Assembly: GCA_900759455.1 (NCBI GenBank) | Contig: CAAEVI010000143.1 | Coordinates: forward strand, 1 to 12,348 | Length of the DNA stretch: 12,348 bases | Direction: 5' to 3' | DNA from: Erysipelotrichaceae bacterium | GTDB taxonomy: Bacteria > Bacillota_I > Bacilli_A > Erysipelotrichales > Erysipelotrichaceae | Part shown: piece after piece, positions 6,317 to 12,348 of the stretch | Numbering within the stretch: position 1 is the first letter of the stretch | How the letters are laid out: the number at the start of each line of letters is the position of its first letter | The notes under the pieces: model-generated | Database searches by the model: none | Seen by the model: only the letters and a program-made list of their open reading frames with translations | What the model was told of the DNA's origin: nothing | Translations under genes and position numbers: made by a program

Positions 6317-7282
6317 ATGAAGAAACACTTGTTGTGTCTCCTTTGTGTTTTATCTGTTTTTTCTCTGCTTTTTTACAAAAATGTTCATGCCGGCAGCCGA
6401 TACTGTATCCTGGCCCAGGACGGACGTATTCTTGCCGGTGAAGGACTGCATGAAAAGCAAAGCGTAGCCAGCATTTCTAAAATCATGACAGCGATCGTGG
6501 CATTGGAACACAGTTCTCTTTCGCGTCGGATCGTTATCGGCAAGGAAATCTACAGCGTGGATGGAAGCAGTGTCTATCTGCGCGAGAAGGAAGTCTGGTC
6601 GCTAAAAGATCTGCTGTATGGCCTGTTGCTGAGAAGCGGCAACGATGCCGCGGCAAGCATCGCCAAAGATATTGGCGGAAGCGAAGAAACTTTTGTGGCA
6701 TGGATGAATGAGAAGGCAAAGGAGATCGGGATGAATGATACATTATTTCGCAATCCCAGCGGTCTGGATGAAGCGGATGGAGGTAATGTTTCGACAGTCT
6801 ATGACATGGCAGTACTGATGAATTATGCAATGAAAAACCAGCAGTTTGTTTCGATCAGCTCTGCCAGATCGTATACGAATGAAAAGGGGAAGACGTGGAT
6901 CAACAAAAATAGGCTGCTGAGGGATTATGAGTATGCAGTTGCGGGAAAGACCGGATATACGAAACAGGCAGGGCGAACATTGGTCAGCAGTGCCAGAAAA
7001 AACGATCTTTCTGTAGTGATAGTCACATTTGGCATGAGTGATGACTTTGCATTTCATGAAGAGCAATATGAAAAGGCGTTTTCATCATTTAAAAGTCTGT
7101 TATTGATTAACAAGGGGACTTATTTGTTAAATCATCATAGCTTTGAAGTAGAGGAGCCGGCGGTAATTACGATATCGAAAGAGGAACATTATCAGGTCAG
7201 TGAAGAAATCGATAAAAACGGATATAGGCTTCAGGCTGAAACGGGACAGCACAGTGTCAGATATGAATACGGATGGAGGTAA
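6317..7282 (+). CDS. dacB: D-alanyl-D-alanine carboxypeptidase, spore cortex type (peptidase S11)
   Basis: 321 residues. It removes the terminal D-Ala from peptidoglycan pentapeptides outside the membrane. Residues 1-25 form a signal peptide (basic MKKH, hydrophobic core, cleavage likely after NVHA). All three penicillin-binding motifs are present: S52-x-x-K55 in ASISK, S107-G-N in LLRSGND, and K211-T-G in AGKTGYT. The C-terminal PBP5-like domain (about 240-321) is short, and the protein is about 60 residues shorter than B. subtilis DacB, without an evident anchoring helix. The ATG at 6317 is supported by GGTGAT (6308-6313), which pairs with the 16S tail at good alignment. The gene is followed by spmA and spmB, the arrangement in which B. 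subtilis DacB lowers spore cortex cross-linking. DacF-type function is the main alternative, since sequence alone does not separate the paralogues. Confidence 0.88.
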   Translation: MKKHLLCLLCVLSVFSLLFYKNVHAGSRYCILAQDGRILAGEGLHEKQSVASISKIMTAIVALEHSSLSRRIVIGKEIYSVDGSSVYLREKEVWSLKDLLYGLLLRSGNDAAASIAKDIGGSEETFVAWMNEKAKEIGMNDTLFRNPSGLDEADGGNVSTVYDMAVLMNYAMKNQQFVSISSARSYTNEKGKTWINKNRLLRDYEYAVAGKTGYTKQAGRTLVSSARKNDLSVVIVTFGMSDDFAFHEEQYEKAFSSFKSLLLINKGTYLLNHHSFEVEEPAVITISKEEHYQVSEEIDKNGYRLQAETGQHSVRYEYGWR

Positions 7283-7285
7283 GCT

Positions 7286-7855
7286 ATGAATCGAATTTGG
7301 TTATTTACGATCAGTATTTCAATATTGTATGCAATGATCAACCATAATCTTGATGCGATGAATGAGGTGATGATGCAAGTCGGAAAGGATACTTTTGATT
7401 TTGTGGTTCCTTTGCTTTGTGTGACTTGTTTCTGGAACGGCATTTTGAATGTCGCTAAGGACACCGGTGTTTTAAAAATGATTGAAAAACTGTTTCGGCC
7501 AATCCTGAGGCGACTGTTTCCGGATGTGAAGAACCCGCAGGCACTGGCTTATATAGCGACAAATGTTGTCGTAAATATGTTCGGACTCGGTTCGGCAGCG
7601 ACGCCGGCGGGTCTAAAGGCAATGCGGTTGCTGCAGGATGAAAATGTGGATAAAAAAAGGGCTTCCCGTCCGATGACCACATTTCTTGTTCTTAATACGG
7701 CCGGCGTCACATTATTTTCCACTTCTATCATTGCGATTCGATCATCTTTTCATTCTCAGCAAGTAATGTCATTTCTGCCGTATGCTGTATTGTCTACCGC
7801 TGCAGCATCGCTGGTCGGACTTTTGGTAGACAGATGGTGGAACTATCATGGATAG
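7286..7855 (+). CDS. spmA: Spore maturation protein A
   Basis: 189 residues, near the 196 of B. subtilis SpmA. A polytopic membrane protein of the nucleoside-recognition (Gate) family, required with SpmB for full dehydration of the spore core. The molecular activity is not settled. Hydrophobic segments occur near 4-19, 37-53, 86-101, 131-151 and 163-182. The conserved Gate stretch is NVVVNMFGLGSAATPAGLKA (93-112), and LNTAGVTLFSTSIIAIR (136-152) is a second SpmA hallmark. The ATG at 7286 has GGAGGT (7275-7280) 5 bases upstream, overlapping the dacB stop, so expression follows dacB. It overlaps spmB by 8 bases. Confidence 0.95.
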   Translation: MNRIWLFTISISILYAMINHNLDAMNEVMMQVGKDTFDFVVPLLCVTCFWNGILNVAKDTGVLKMIEKLFRPILRRLFPDVKNPQALAYIATNVVVNMFGLGSAATPAGLKAMRLLQDENVDKKRASRPMTTFLVLNTAGVTLFSTSIIAIRSSFHSQQVMSFLPYAVLSTAAASLVGLLVDRWWNYHG

Positions 7856-8360
7856 ATGGATTCTGCCGGCTTTGATTGCAATATTATTTGCCGCAGCATT
7901 TATGCGGAATGTCAATGCTTATCAGAGCTTTGTGAATGGTGTGAAAGAGGGGATGGAACTGTTCATGAGCATTTATCCCTCAATGCTGGCCATGCTGTTC
8001 ATGGTGGCAGTGTTGGATAAAAGTGGGCTGATGGTGCAAATCTGCACTTATGTAAAAGAACTGATCCCTGCAGTGCCTTCCTCGATCTGGCCGATGGCTT
8101 TTTTTCGTCCGATTTCCGGAAATGCTTCTTTAGCGATACTGAATACGATCTTTATAAACGAAGGAGTCGATTCTCAGGCCGGTTTTATCGGCAGTATTTT
8201 GCAGGGAGCGACAGATACAACTTTTTATGTGATCGCACTTTATTTTGGAAGTGTGGGGATACGGAAAATAGGCAATTCTTTGTATATCGGAATCATTGCA
8301 GATCTGGTCGGCATCACTGCGGCAATACTGCTTGGGTTATACTTTTTTCAACAAGTGTGA
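7848..8360 (+). CDS. spmB: Spore maturation protein B
   Basis: 170 residues, near the 178 of B. subtilis SpmB. It is the second Gate-family membrane protein of the spore core dehydration pair. Hydrophobic segments lie near 4-20, 40-57, 76-88, 122-136 and 145-166. Signatures are PMAFFRPISGNASLAILNT (82-100) and GSILQGATDTTFYVIALYFG (115-134), the latter followed by SVGIRK. The start lies within spmA in another frame, so the two are probably made in equal amounts, as expected for partners. No separate strong ribosome binding site is visible. No clear terminator separates it from rluB, 103 bases downstream. Confidence 0.95.
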   Translation: MDRWILPALIAILFAAAFMRNVNAYQSFVNGVKEGMELFMSIYPSMLAMLFMVAVLDKSGLMVQICTYVKELIPAVPSSIWPMAFFRPISGNASLAILNTIFINEGVDSQAGFIGSILQGATDTTFYVIALYFGSVGIRKIGNSLYIGIIADLVGITAAILLGLYFFQQV

Positions 8361-8399
8361 AGCTTTGATGACAAAATTCTCCTTTCTTTGCAAAACAGC

Positions 8400-8428
8400 T
8401 TTTCAAATGAGATGCTTTTGTGTAAAAT
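8400..8428 (+). promoter_or_regulatory. Putative sigma-A promoter of rluB-rsmE
   Basis: TTTTCA (8400-8405) and TAAAAT (8423-8428) are separated by 17 bases, matching 4 of 6 and 5 of 6 consensus bases. Initiation near 8435 gives a leader of about 29 bases with GGGAGGCG before the rluB ATG. It would uncouple this housekeeping unit from the sporulation genes upstream. Confidence 0.5.
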
Positions 8429-8463
8429 ACAAAGGAAAAGCACAGCAGCAGGGAGGCGTGAAT

Positions 8464-9204
8464 ATGGAACGTTTACAAAAAGTTATCGCTGCGAGCGGGA
8501 TCACTTCCCGCCGCAAAGCTGAACAATATATTTTAGACGGCCGCGTGACAGTCAATGGAGAAGTCGTTGCACAGCTGGGAACACAGGTCAAGAAAGGTGA
8601 TTTGATCACTGTCGACGGACAGGTGATTGAACGTGAAAATAAAGTATATTATTTAATGAATAAACCTAAAAAAACATTGTGTGCTTCCAGTGATGACCGC
8701 GGTCGACAGACCGTGATCGATTTGATGGATGTAGAGGAGCGTGTTTTTACGGTCGGTCGTTTGGATTACGATACGAGCGGAGCATTGATCATTACAAATG
8801 ATGGCGAATTTGCCAATCAGATCATTCACCCGCGTTATCATCTTCCGAAAACATATAATCTTACGATCAACGGCATTTTGAACGGAAAAGATATGAAGGC
8901 ATTAAAAGAGGGAATCTTGCTGGATGATGGATATCGGACACAGCCAAGCCGTTTTAAGATTACTGAAAAAGATGAAGAAAAGAACCAATGCAGCTTTGAT
9001 CTTACGATATATGAAGGAAAGAACCGTCAGATCAAACGTATGATGGAAGCACTGGGGTATGAGGTTCGGCGTTTGCACCGCAAACAGATCGCATTTCTCG
9101 GCTGCAGCGATCTTAGCCAGGGAGAATATCGGATCTTGAAACCGCATGAGGTAAAAATGCTGCGGGCACTAGCGCTAAAAGGGCGCATCACAAATTTGAG
9201 GTAA
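8464..9204 (+). CDS. rluB: 23S rRNA pseudouridine synthase, RluB type
   Basis: 246 residues. Enzymes of this RsuA/RluB group convert a uridine to pseudouridine in the peptidyl transferase region of 23S rRNA (U2605 in E. coli numbering). The N-terminal S4 RNA-binding domain spans about 1-60 (RLQKVIAASGITSRRKAE at 3-20, GRVTVNG at 26-32). The catalytic domain opens with YYLMNKPK (62-69) and contains GRLDYDTSG (98-106), with D101 as the expected catalytic aspartate. The later motif YEGKNRQIKRMMEALGY is typical for the family. The ATG at 8464 follows GGGAGGCGTG at good spacing. The longer frame upstream to 8296 overlaps spmB and precedes the promoter, so it is discarded. In B. subtilis rluB also follows dacB-spmA-spmB. 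RsuA-type 16S specificity cannot be fully excluded by eye. Confidence 0.92.
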   Translation: MERLQKVIAASGITSRRKAEQYILDGRVTVNGEVVAQLGTQVKKGDLITVDGQVIERENKVYYLMNKPKKTLCASSDDRGRQTVIDLMDVEERVFTVGRLDYDTSGALIITNDGEFANQIIHPRYHLPKTYNLTINGILNGKDMKALKEGILLDDGYRTQPSRFKITEKDEEKNQCSFDLTIYEGKNRQIKRMMEALGYEVRRLHRKQIAFLGCSDLSQGEYRILKPHEVKMLRALALKGRITNLR

Positions 9205-9210
9205 AGATGC

Positions 9211-9951
9211 ATGCAGCAGTATTTTGTGAATGATCAATTGGCTCTGCAGCATCCGGTTATGCTGGATGAGGCGCAAACACATCATGTTCTTCATGTCATG
9301 CGGATGAAGAATGAAACACTCGTTCGGGTTGCGGATAACAGCGGCATTGTCATGCTTGCGAAAATTGTGATCAACGGAAATGAGGTCACGGCAGTTCCTT
9401 TTGAAGTCGTGACGCAGCGCGAATCTGATGAAACAGAGATTACCCTGATCATGAGTTTGATCAAAGGGGAACGATGGGACATGGCTATCCAAAAGGCCTG
9501 TGAGCTGGGAGTGAACAGAATCGTTCCGCTGCAGTCCCGCTATAGTGTTGTGAAACTGTTAAAGGAAAAAACAGATAAAAAATTAAAGAGATGGCAGGCA
9601 ATTGCCAAAGAAGCCTGCGAACAAAGCAAACGGCCGACGATTGCTGAAATAACAGAGCCGATCACGATGAAGCAGCTTCATTTGTATCAAAGTGATCTGA
9701 ACTTGATTGCATATGAACGTTCAGACGCAGCTTCTTCGCATCTTGGAAAGGCTCTGCGCAGCAAAAATTTCCGATCTGTCAGCGTGATGGTCGGCTGCGA
9801 AGGGGGATTTAGCGAAGAAGAGGTAGAACAGGCCCAAAACAGCGGTTTTGCTTGTATTTCACTGGGATCGAATATATTGCGGGCGGAAACAGCCGCAATT
9901 GCTTTAGTTGCCAATATTCGCTATGAATTGGAATCGAGGGAAATGAAATGA
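9211..9951 (+). CDS. rsmE: 16S rRNA (uracil-1498-N3)-methyltransferase
   Basis: 246 residues, normal for RsmE. It methylates N3 of U1498 in helix 44 of 16S rRNA with S-adenosylmethionine and is a SPOUT-class knotted methyltransferase, usually a dimer. The N-terminal PUA-like domain (about 1-70) includes THHVLHVMRMK (23-33). The SPOUT domain has KGERWDMAIQKACELGVNRI (85-104), KRWQAIAKEACEQSKRP (126-142), GCEGGFSEEE (195-204) and the knot sequence SLGSNILRAETAAI (217-230). One oddity: the family usually has GPEGGF where this protein has GCEGGF (C196 for proline). The ATG at 9211 follows GAGGT (9198-9202), which overlaps the rluB stop. It ends in an ATGA overlap with the next gene. Confidence 0.94.
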   Translation: MQQYFVNDQLALQHPVMLDEAQTHHVLHVMRMKNETLVRVADNSGIVMLAKIVINGNEVTAVPFEVVTQRESDETEITLIMSLIKGERWDMAIQKACELGVNRIVPLQSRYSVVKLLKEKTDKKLKRWQAIAKEACEQSKRPTIAEITEPITMKQLHLYQSDLNLIAYERSDAASSHLGKALRSKNFRSVSVMVGCEGGFSEEEVEQAQNSGFACISLGSNILRAETAAIALVANIRYELESREMK

Positions 9952-10700
9952 GGGATATATTTTCTTATCTAGAGCATCAATTTGGAAAGAATGCGGTAAA
10001 AGTACCGGTTTACCGGCAGAAAACTAAAAACATCGAACGTTTTTTCGCGGAAAGAGACTTGCCTTGTAAAATCAGGGATGATGAAGATCTGCTCTGGATG
10101 AGTGCCAGACAGGATGCATTGATGCAGAAAGAAATGCTGGACGAGCAGCTTTATCGTTCGATTGACAGTATGCGTGATTATATGCCGACACTGCATTATG
10201 AAGAGGTCAATCACCTTCTTCTTGTTGATTTCAAAGATGTGCTGAAGGGATTAAAGCATTTCGAGTATGACGGAAGTGAAATTTATCTGCCTTGTTTTTC
10301 GCCGGAAATCAATGCCAGATATGTGAAAACACCGGCATTATTTACATATCCCAGCTATCAATATCAGCTGCGGCACTATCAGCCGTTGCTGCAATGGGAA
10401 TTATACGGTATGCAAATGATCGAAGCCGGGTTCGGAATGTTTTCTTTTATTGAAAAAGATCTGATGAGCGACAGATCGATATTGTTTCTTAAAGCGATCA
10501 ATCGCTTTTATTTGATGTATAATAATCAAATTGAAAAAGTGCTTTGCCTGCCATGGAATCTGAAACTGGATCGTGAGCAGATTCAAAGTTTTTCGCATGC
10601 TCTTCTACACGGAGAACAAAAAGCGGTATTAGAGCTTTTGAAAACGTTTGAAGAGATTCGGCCGAGACTGATAAAAAAGCTGGAATCAATGGTCGACTGA
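9948..10700 (+). CDS. Uncharacterised 250-residue soluble protein coupled to rsmE
   Basis: I do not recognise this family. It is a plausible real gene: GAGGG (9936-9940) lies 7 bases before the ATG, the start overlaps the rsmE stop as ATGA, the frame is long, and a strong terminator follows. The product has no signal peptide and no membrane segment, so it is probably cytoplasmic. It is rich in charged and aromatic residues. Residues 23-75 are highly charged. Residues 131-154 are very aromatic (F132, Y134, Y137, Y139, Y144, W150, Y153). The C-terminal third (about 205-250) looks helical and possibly coiled. I see no nucleotide-binding loop, metal-binding cysteine cluster or catalytic triad. 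Codon use resembles the neighbours, with no sign of transfer. Position after two rRNA-modifying enzymes hints at RNA or ribosome biology, but that rests on context alone. Confidence 0.8.
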   Translation: MRDIFSYLEHQFGKNAVKVPVYRQKTKNIERFFAERDLPCKIRDDEDLLWMSARQDALMQKEMLDEQLYRSIDSMRDYMPTLHYEEVNHLLLVDFKDVLKGLKHFEYDGSEIYLPCFSPEINARYVKTPALFTYPSYQYQLRHYQPLLQWELYGMQMIEAGFGMFSFIEKDLMSDRSILFLKAINRFYLMYNNQIEKVLCLPWNLKLDREQIQSFSHALLHGEQKAVLELLKTFEEIRPRLIKKLESMVD

Positions 10701-10723
10701 CAAATGACATGTATCAATCAATG

Positions 10724-10758
10724 CCAAAATAAAACTGCTTGAAGCAGTTTTATTTTGG
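10724..10758 (+). terminator. Perfect 35-base inverted repeat, probably bidirectional terminator
   Basis: Seventeen bases on each side pair without mismatch around G10741. The core is CTGC/GCAG (10735-10738 with 10744-10747), flanked by an A-rich left arm and the T-rich right arm TTTTATTTT (10748-10756). In the plus direction this gives a stem plus U-tract 23 bases after the stop of the 250-residue gene. The symmetry would let it work on the minus strand too. It overlaps the mtaB promoter. Confidence 0.85.
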
Positions 10759-10766
10759 TGTATAAT
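10739..10766 (+). promoter_or_regulatory. Sigma-A promoter of mtaB-murE, fused to a terminator
   Basis: A perfect TATAAT lies at 10761-10766. TTGAAG (10739-10744, 4 of 6) precedes it with a 16-base spacer. The -35 sits at the apex of the inverted repeat and most of the spacer is its right arm. Initiation near 10773 puts AAGGAGTGAT in a leader of about 15 bases. Confidence 0.6.
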
Positions 10767-10787
10767 TGTTTATTAAGGAGTGATCTA

Positions 10788-12098
10788 ATGCCAACATTCG
10801 CAATTGCAACGCTTGGTTGTAAAGTAAATACATACGAATCACAGAATTATCTTGAGGAAATGAGAGAAGCGGGATTCGACGAAGTTTCTTTCAAGGAGAG
10901 AGCAGATGTTTATATCATCAATACTTGCTGTGTCACGAACACTGCTGCTTCAAAGAGCCGTCAGCGTATTCATCAAGCCAGAAAGCTGAATCCTGAAGCG
11001 CTTGTGGCCATTGTCGGCTGTTACGTGCAGTCGCTGTCTCCAAAACAGCTCTTGGCGCTGCAGGCAGATGTTGTTATCGGCGCTCAGGGAAAAGGAGAGC
11101 TTGTAAAGAGAATACAGACAGCTTTGTCTCAGCACAAGAAAGAATCGGTCCATCTGGAAGATGCCCGCGGTATCCGTGTTTTTGAGCCGCTGAGCATTCG
11201 TGAGTTTTCCCACCAGACAAGGGCATTCTTAAAGGTACAGGATGGGTGTAACCAGTTCTGCAGTTACTGTATCATCCCCTTCGCCCGCGGTGCCGAACGT
11301 TCCATCGATCCCCTTGAAGCCGTGCGTATTGCCAAAAACATGGCTTTTCACGGGCATGAGGAAATCGTTTTAAGCGGCATTCATACCGGACGGTATGGGC
11401 GTGATCACGGAAGTACTCTGCTGGAACTGCTGAAACTTCTCATTAAGGAAACGCCGCCCAATGTTCGTTATCGCATCTCAAGCATCGAAATGAATGAAAT
11501 AGATGATGACTTTATCTCTTACATGAAGGGTGAAGAACGAATTGCCCGACATCTGCATATTCCTATACAGGCGGCTGATAATACTGTATTAAAAAACATG
11601 AACCGTCCTTATGATGTTGAATGGTATCTTTCCCGTATGAAAAAAATCCGTGAGGCCATGCCGATGATCAGCATTTCGACTGATATGATCGTCGGTTTCC
11701 CATCGGAAAGCGAGGAGCAGTTTGAAGCTGCTTTGACACGCGTTCATAGTGATCTGAAGTTTTCTTTCATTCATTGTTTCCCGTATTCCAAACGGGATCA
11801 TACAGCAGCGGCTGTGATGCCGGGGCAGATCAGCAACGCAGTGAAAAAAGAGCGGGTGCACCGGTTAAGCGCCTTGTCAGATCAGCTTTCTCACGAGTAC
11901 ATGAGCCATTTTATCGGGCGAACGGTCGATGTGATTATTGAACAGGAAAAAAATGGACTGCTGTTTGGACACAGCAGCGAATATCTCCCTGTCTATGTGA
12001 AAAAGGTGAATGTTTCAGGCTGCCGGCGTCTTCATGTCAGGATCCGGGAATTCTTTGAGGACGGGCTGCTTGGGGAAGAAATGGAGGATGCTTCATGA
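10788..12098 (+). CDS. mtaB: tRNA t6A37 methylthiotransferase
   Basis: 436 residues, normal for MtaB (B. subtilis YqeV). This radical-SAM enzyme adds a methylthio group to C2 of N6-threonylcarbamoyladenosine at position 37 of ANN-decoding tRNAs. The N-terminal domain starts FAIATLGCKVNTYESQ and carries the three auxiliary cluster cysteines: C11 (LGC), C47 (INTCC) and C78 (VGCY). The radical-SAM motif CNQFCSYC is at 154-161 (C154, C158, C161). ISTDMIVGFPSE and FIHCFPYSKR are further family stretches. The C-terminal TRAM RNA-binding domain spans about 375-436. LGCKVN and the doubled cysteine after INT favour MtaB over MiaB or RimO. The ATG at 10788 follows AAGGAGTGAT; the longer frame from 10755 starts inside the promoter. 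The stop overlaps murE as ATGA. Confidence 0.95.
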   Translation: MPTFAIATLGCKVNTYESQNYLEEMREAGFDEVSFKERADVYIINTCCVTNTAASKSRQRIHQARKLNPEALVAIVGCYVQSLSPKQLLALQADVVIGAQGKGELVKRIQTALSQHKKESVHLEDARGIRVFEPLSIREFSHQTRAFLKVQDGCNQFCSYCIIPFARGAERSIDPLEAVRIAKNMAFHGHEEIVLSGIHTGRYGRDHGSTLLELLKLLIKETPPNVRYRISSIEMNEIDDDFISYMKGEERIARHLHIPIQAADNTVLKNMNRPYDVEWYLSRMKKIREAMPMISISTDMIVGFPSESEEQFEAALTRVHSDLKFSFIHCFPYSKRDHTAAAVMPGQISNAVKKERVHRLSALSDQLSHEYMSHFIGRTVDVIIEQEKNGLLFGHSSEYLPVYVKKVNVSGCRRLHVRIREFFEDGLLGEEMEDAS

Positions 12099-12348
12099 AA
12101 CTAAATGAACTATTCAGCGACGTACCGGCAATCGAAATAACCGGACTGGCAATTGATTCAAGAAAAGTCAAAAAAGGAAATATGTATTTCTGCCTGGAAG
12201 GGCTGATCAATGATGGACATTCTTTTGCGGCATCGGCAGTAGAAAACGGTGCTGTGTGTGTCATACATTCAAAAGAGCTGGAACATATGCCGGATGGGGC
12301 AGTCTATGTAAAAGTTAAAAATGTCAATTCTGTACTGAATGAGGTCGC
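12095..12348 (+). CDS. murE: UDP-MurNAc-tripeptide synthetase MurE, N-terminal part only
   Basis: Eighty-four complete codons are visible before the right edge; a full MurE has about 480-500. MurE adds the third amino acid (meso-diaminopimelate or L-lysine) to UDP-MurNAc-L-Ala-D-Glu in the cytoplasm. The visible part is the N-terminal uridine-binding domain of Mur ligases: MKLNELFSDV, then ITGLAIDSRKVKKGNMYFCL (15-34) with the DSRxVxxG pattern (D21, S22, R23, V25, G28), EGLINDGHSF (35-44) and the alternating stretch NGAVCVIHSK (51-60). The residues selecting diaminopimelate or lysine lie beyond the edge. GGAGG lies about 8 bases before the ATG at 12095, inside mtaB. MurF shares this type of N-terminus, but MKLNELF with GLAIDSRKV fits MurE better. 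Confidence 0.85.
   Translation, partial: MKLNELFSDVPAIEITGLAIDSRKVKKGNMYFCLEGLINDGHSFAASAVENGAVCVIHSKELEHMPDGAVYVKVKNVNSVLNEV

Noticed and set aside
8361..8399. Possible terminator between spmB and rluB
   Set aside because: AAGCT and AGCTT can pair, but the stem is short with a long loop and no proper U-tract.
8296..8463. N-terminal extension of RluB
   Set aside because: It overlaps spmB, lies before the likely promoter and adds no S4-domain sequence.
8495..8511. GCGGGA/TCCCGC hairpin early in rluB
   Set aside because: It lies in codons for the conserved SGITSRR stretch of the S4 domain, so the pairing is explained by coding constraint.

Overview
The window comes from a low-to-mid GC, endospore-forming member of the Firmicutes (Bacillota). 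The grounds are strong AGGAGG-type ribosome binding sites, dense short-overlap operons, and two sets of spore genes: spoVAC-VAD-VAE-VAF and dacB-spmA-spmB. A Clostridia or Erysipelotrichia-like gut lineage is my guess from overall impression; nothing in the window proves the class. Genes cover almost everything, and no stretch above 300 bases lacks one.

Layout. Positions 1-879 (minus) hold an ATP-grasp enzyme whose 3' end runs off the left edge. A terminator at 957-980 separates it from a Nudix ADP-ribose pyrophosphatase (1002-1529, minus). From 1666 everything is on the plus strand. The spoVA operon (1666-4826) encodes the forespore dipicolinic acid channel proteins SpoVAC, SpoVAD and SpoVAE and the germinant-receptor-like SpoVAF. 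An extended -10 promoter then drives scpA-scpB (4953-6255), the kleisin and winged-helix partners of SMC, which end in a terminator that overlaps the scpB stop codon. dacB-spmA-spmB (6317-8360) follows, encoding a spore-cortex type D,D-carboxypeptidase and the two spore maturation membrane proteins. Next come rluB-rsmE (8464-9951), two 23S/16S rRNA modification enzymes, and an unrecognised 250-residue protein (9948-10700) coupled to rsmE. A perfect 35-base inverted repeat terminates this unit and is fused to the promoter of the last one, mtaB (tRNA methylthiotransferase) followed by murE (peptidoglycan precursor ligase, cut by the right edge).

How the genes fit together. Two themes alternate: spore formation (DPA loading, cortex modification, core dehydration, germination) and vegetative housekeeping (chromosome segregation, rRNA/tRNA modification, cell wall synthesis). 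The order scpA-scpB ... dacB-spmA-spmB-rluB is also known from Bacillus subtilis, so this is an ancient conserved block, not an acquired island. I see no mobile elements, CRISPR arrays, tRNA or rRNA genes. I found no convincing new multi-gene system. The least explained items are the 250-residue protein, two adjacent hairpins inside spoVAD, and the terminator-promoter fusion before mtaB.
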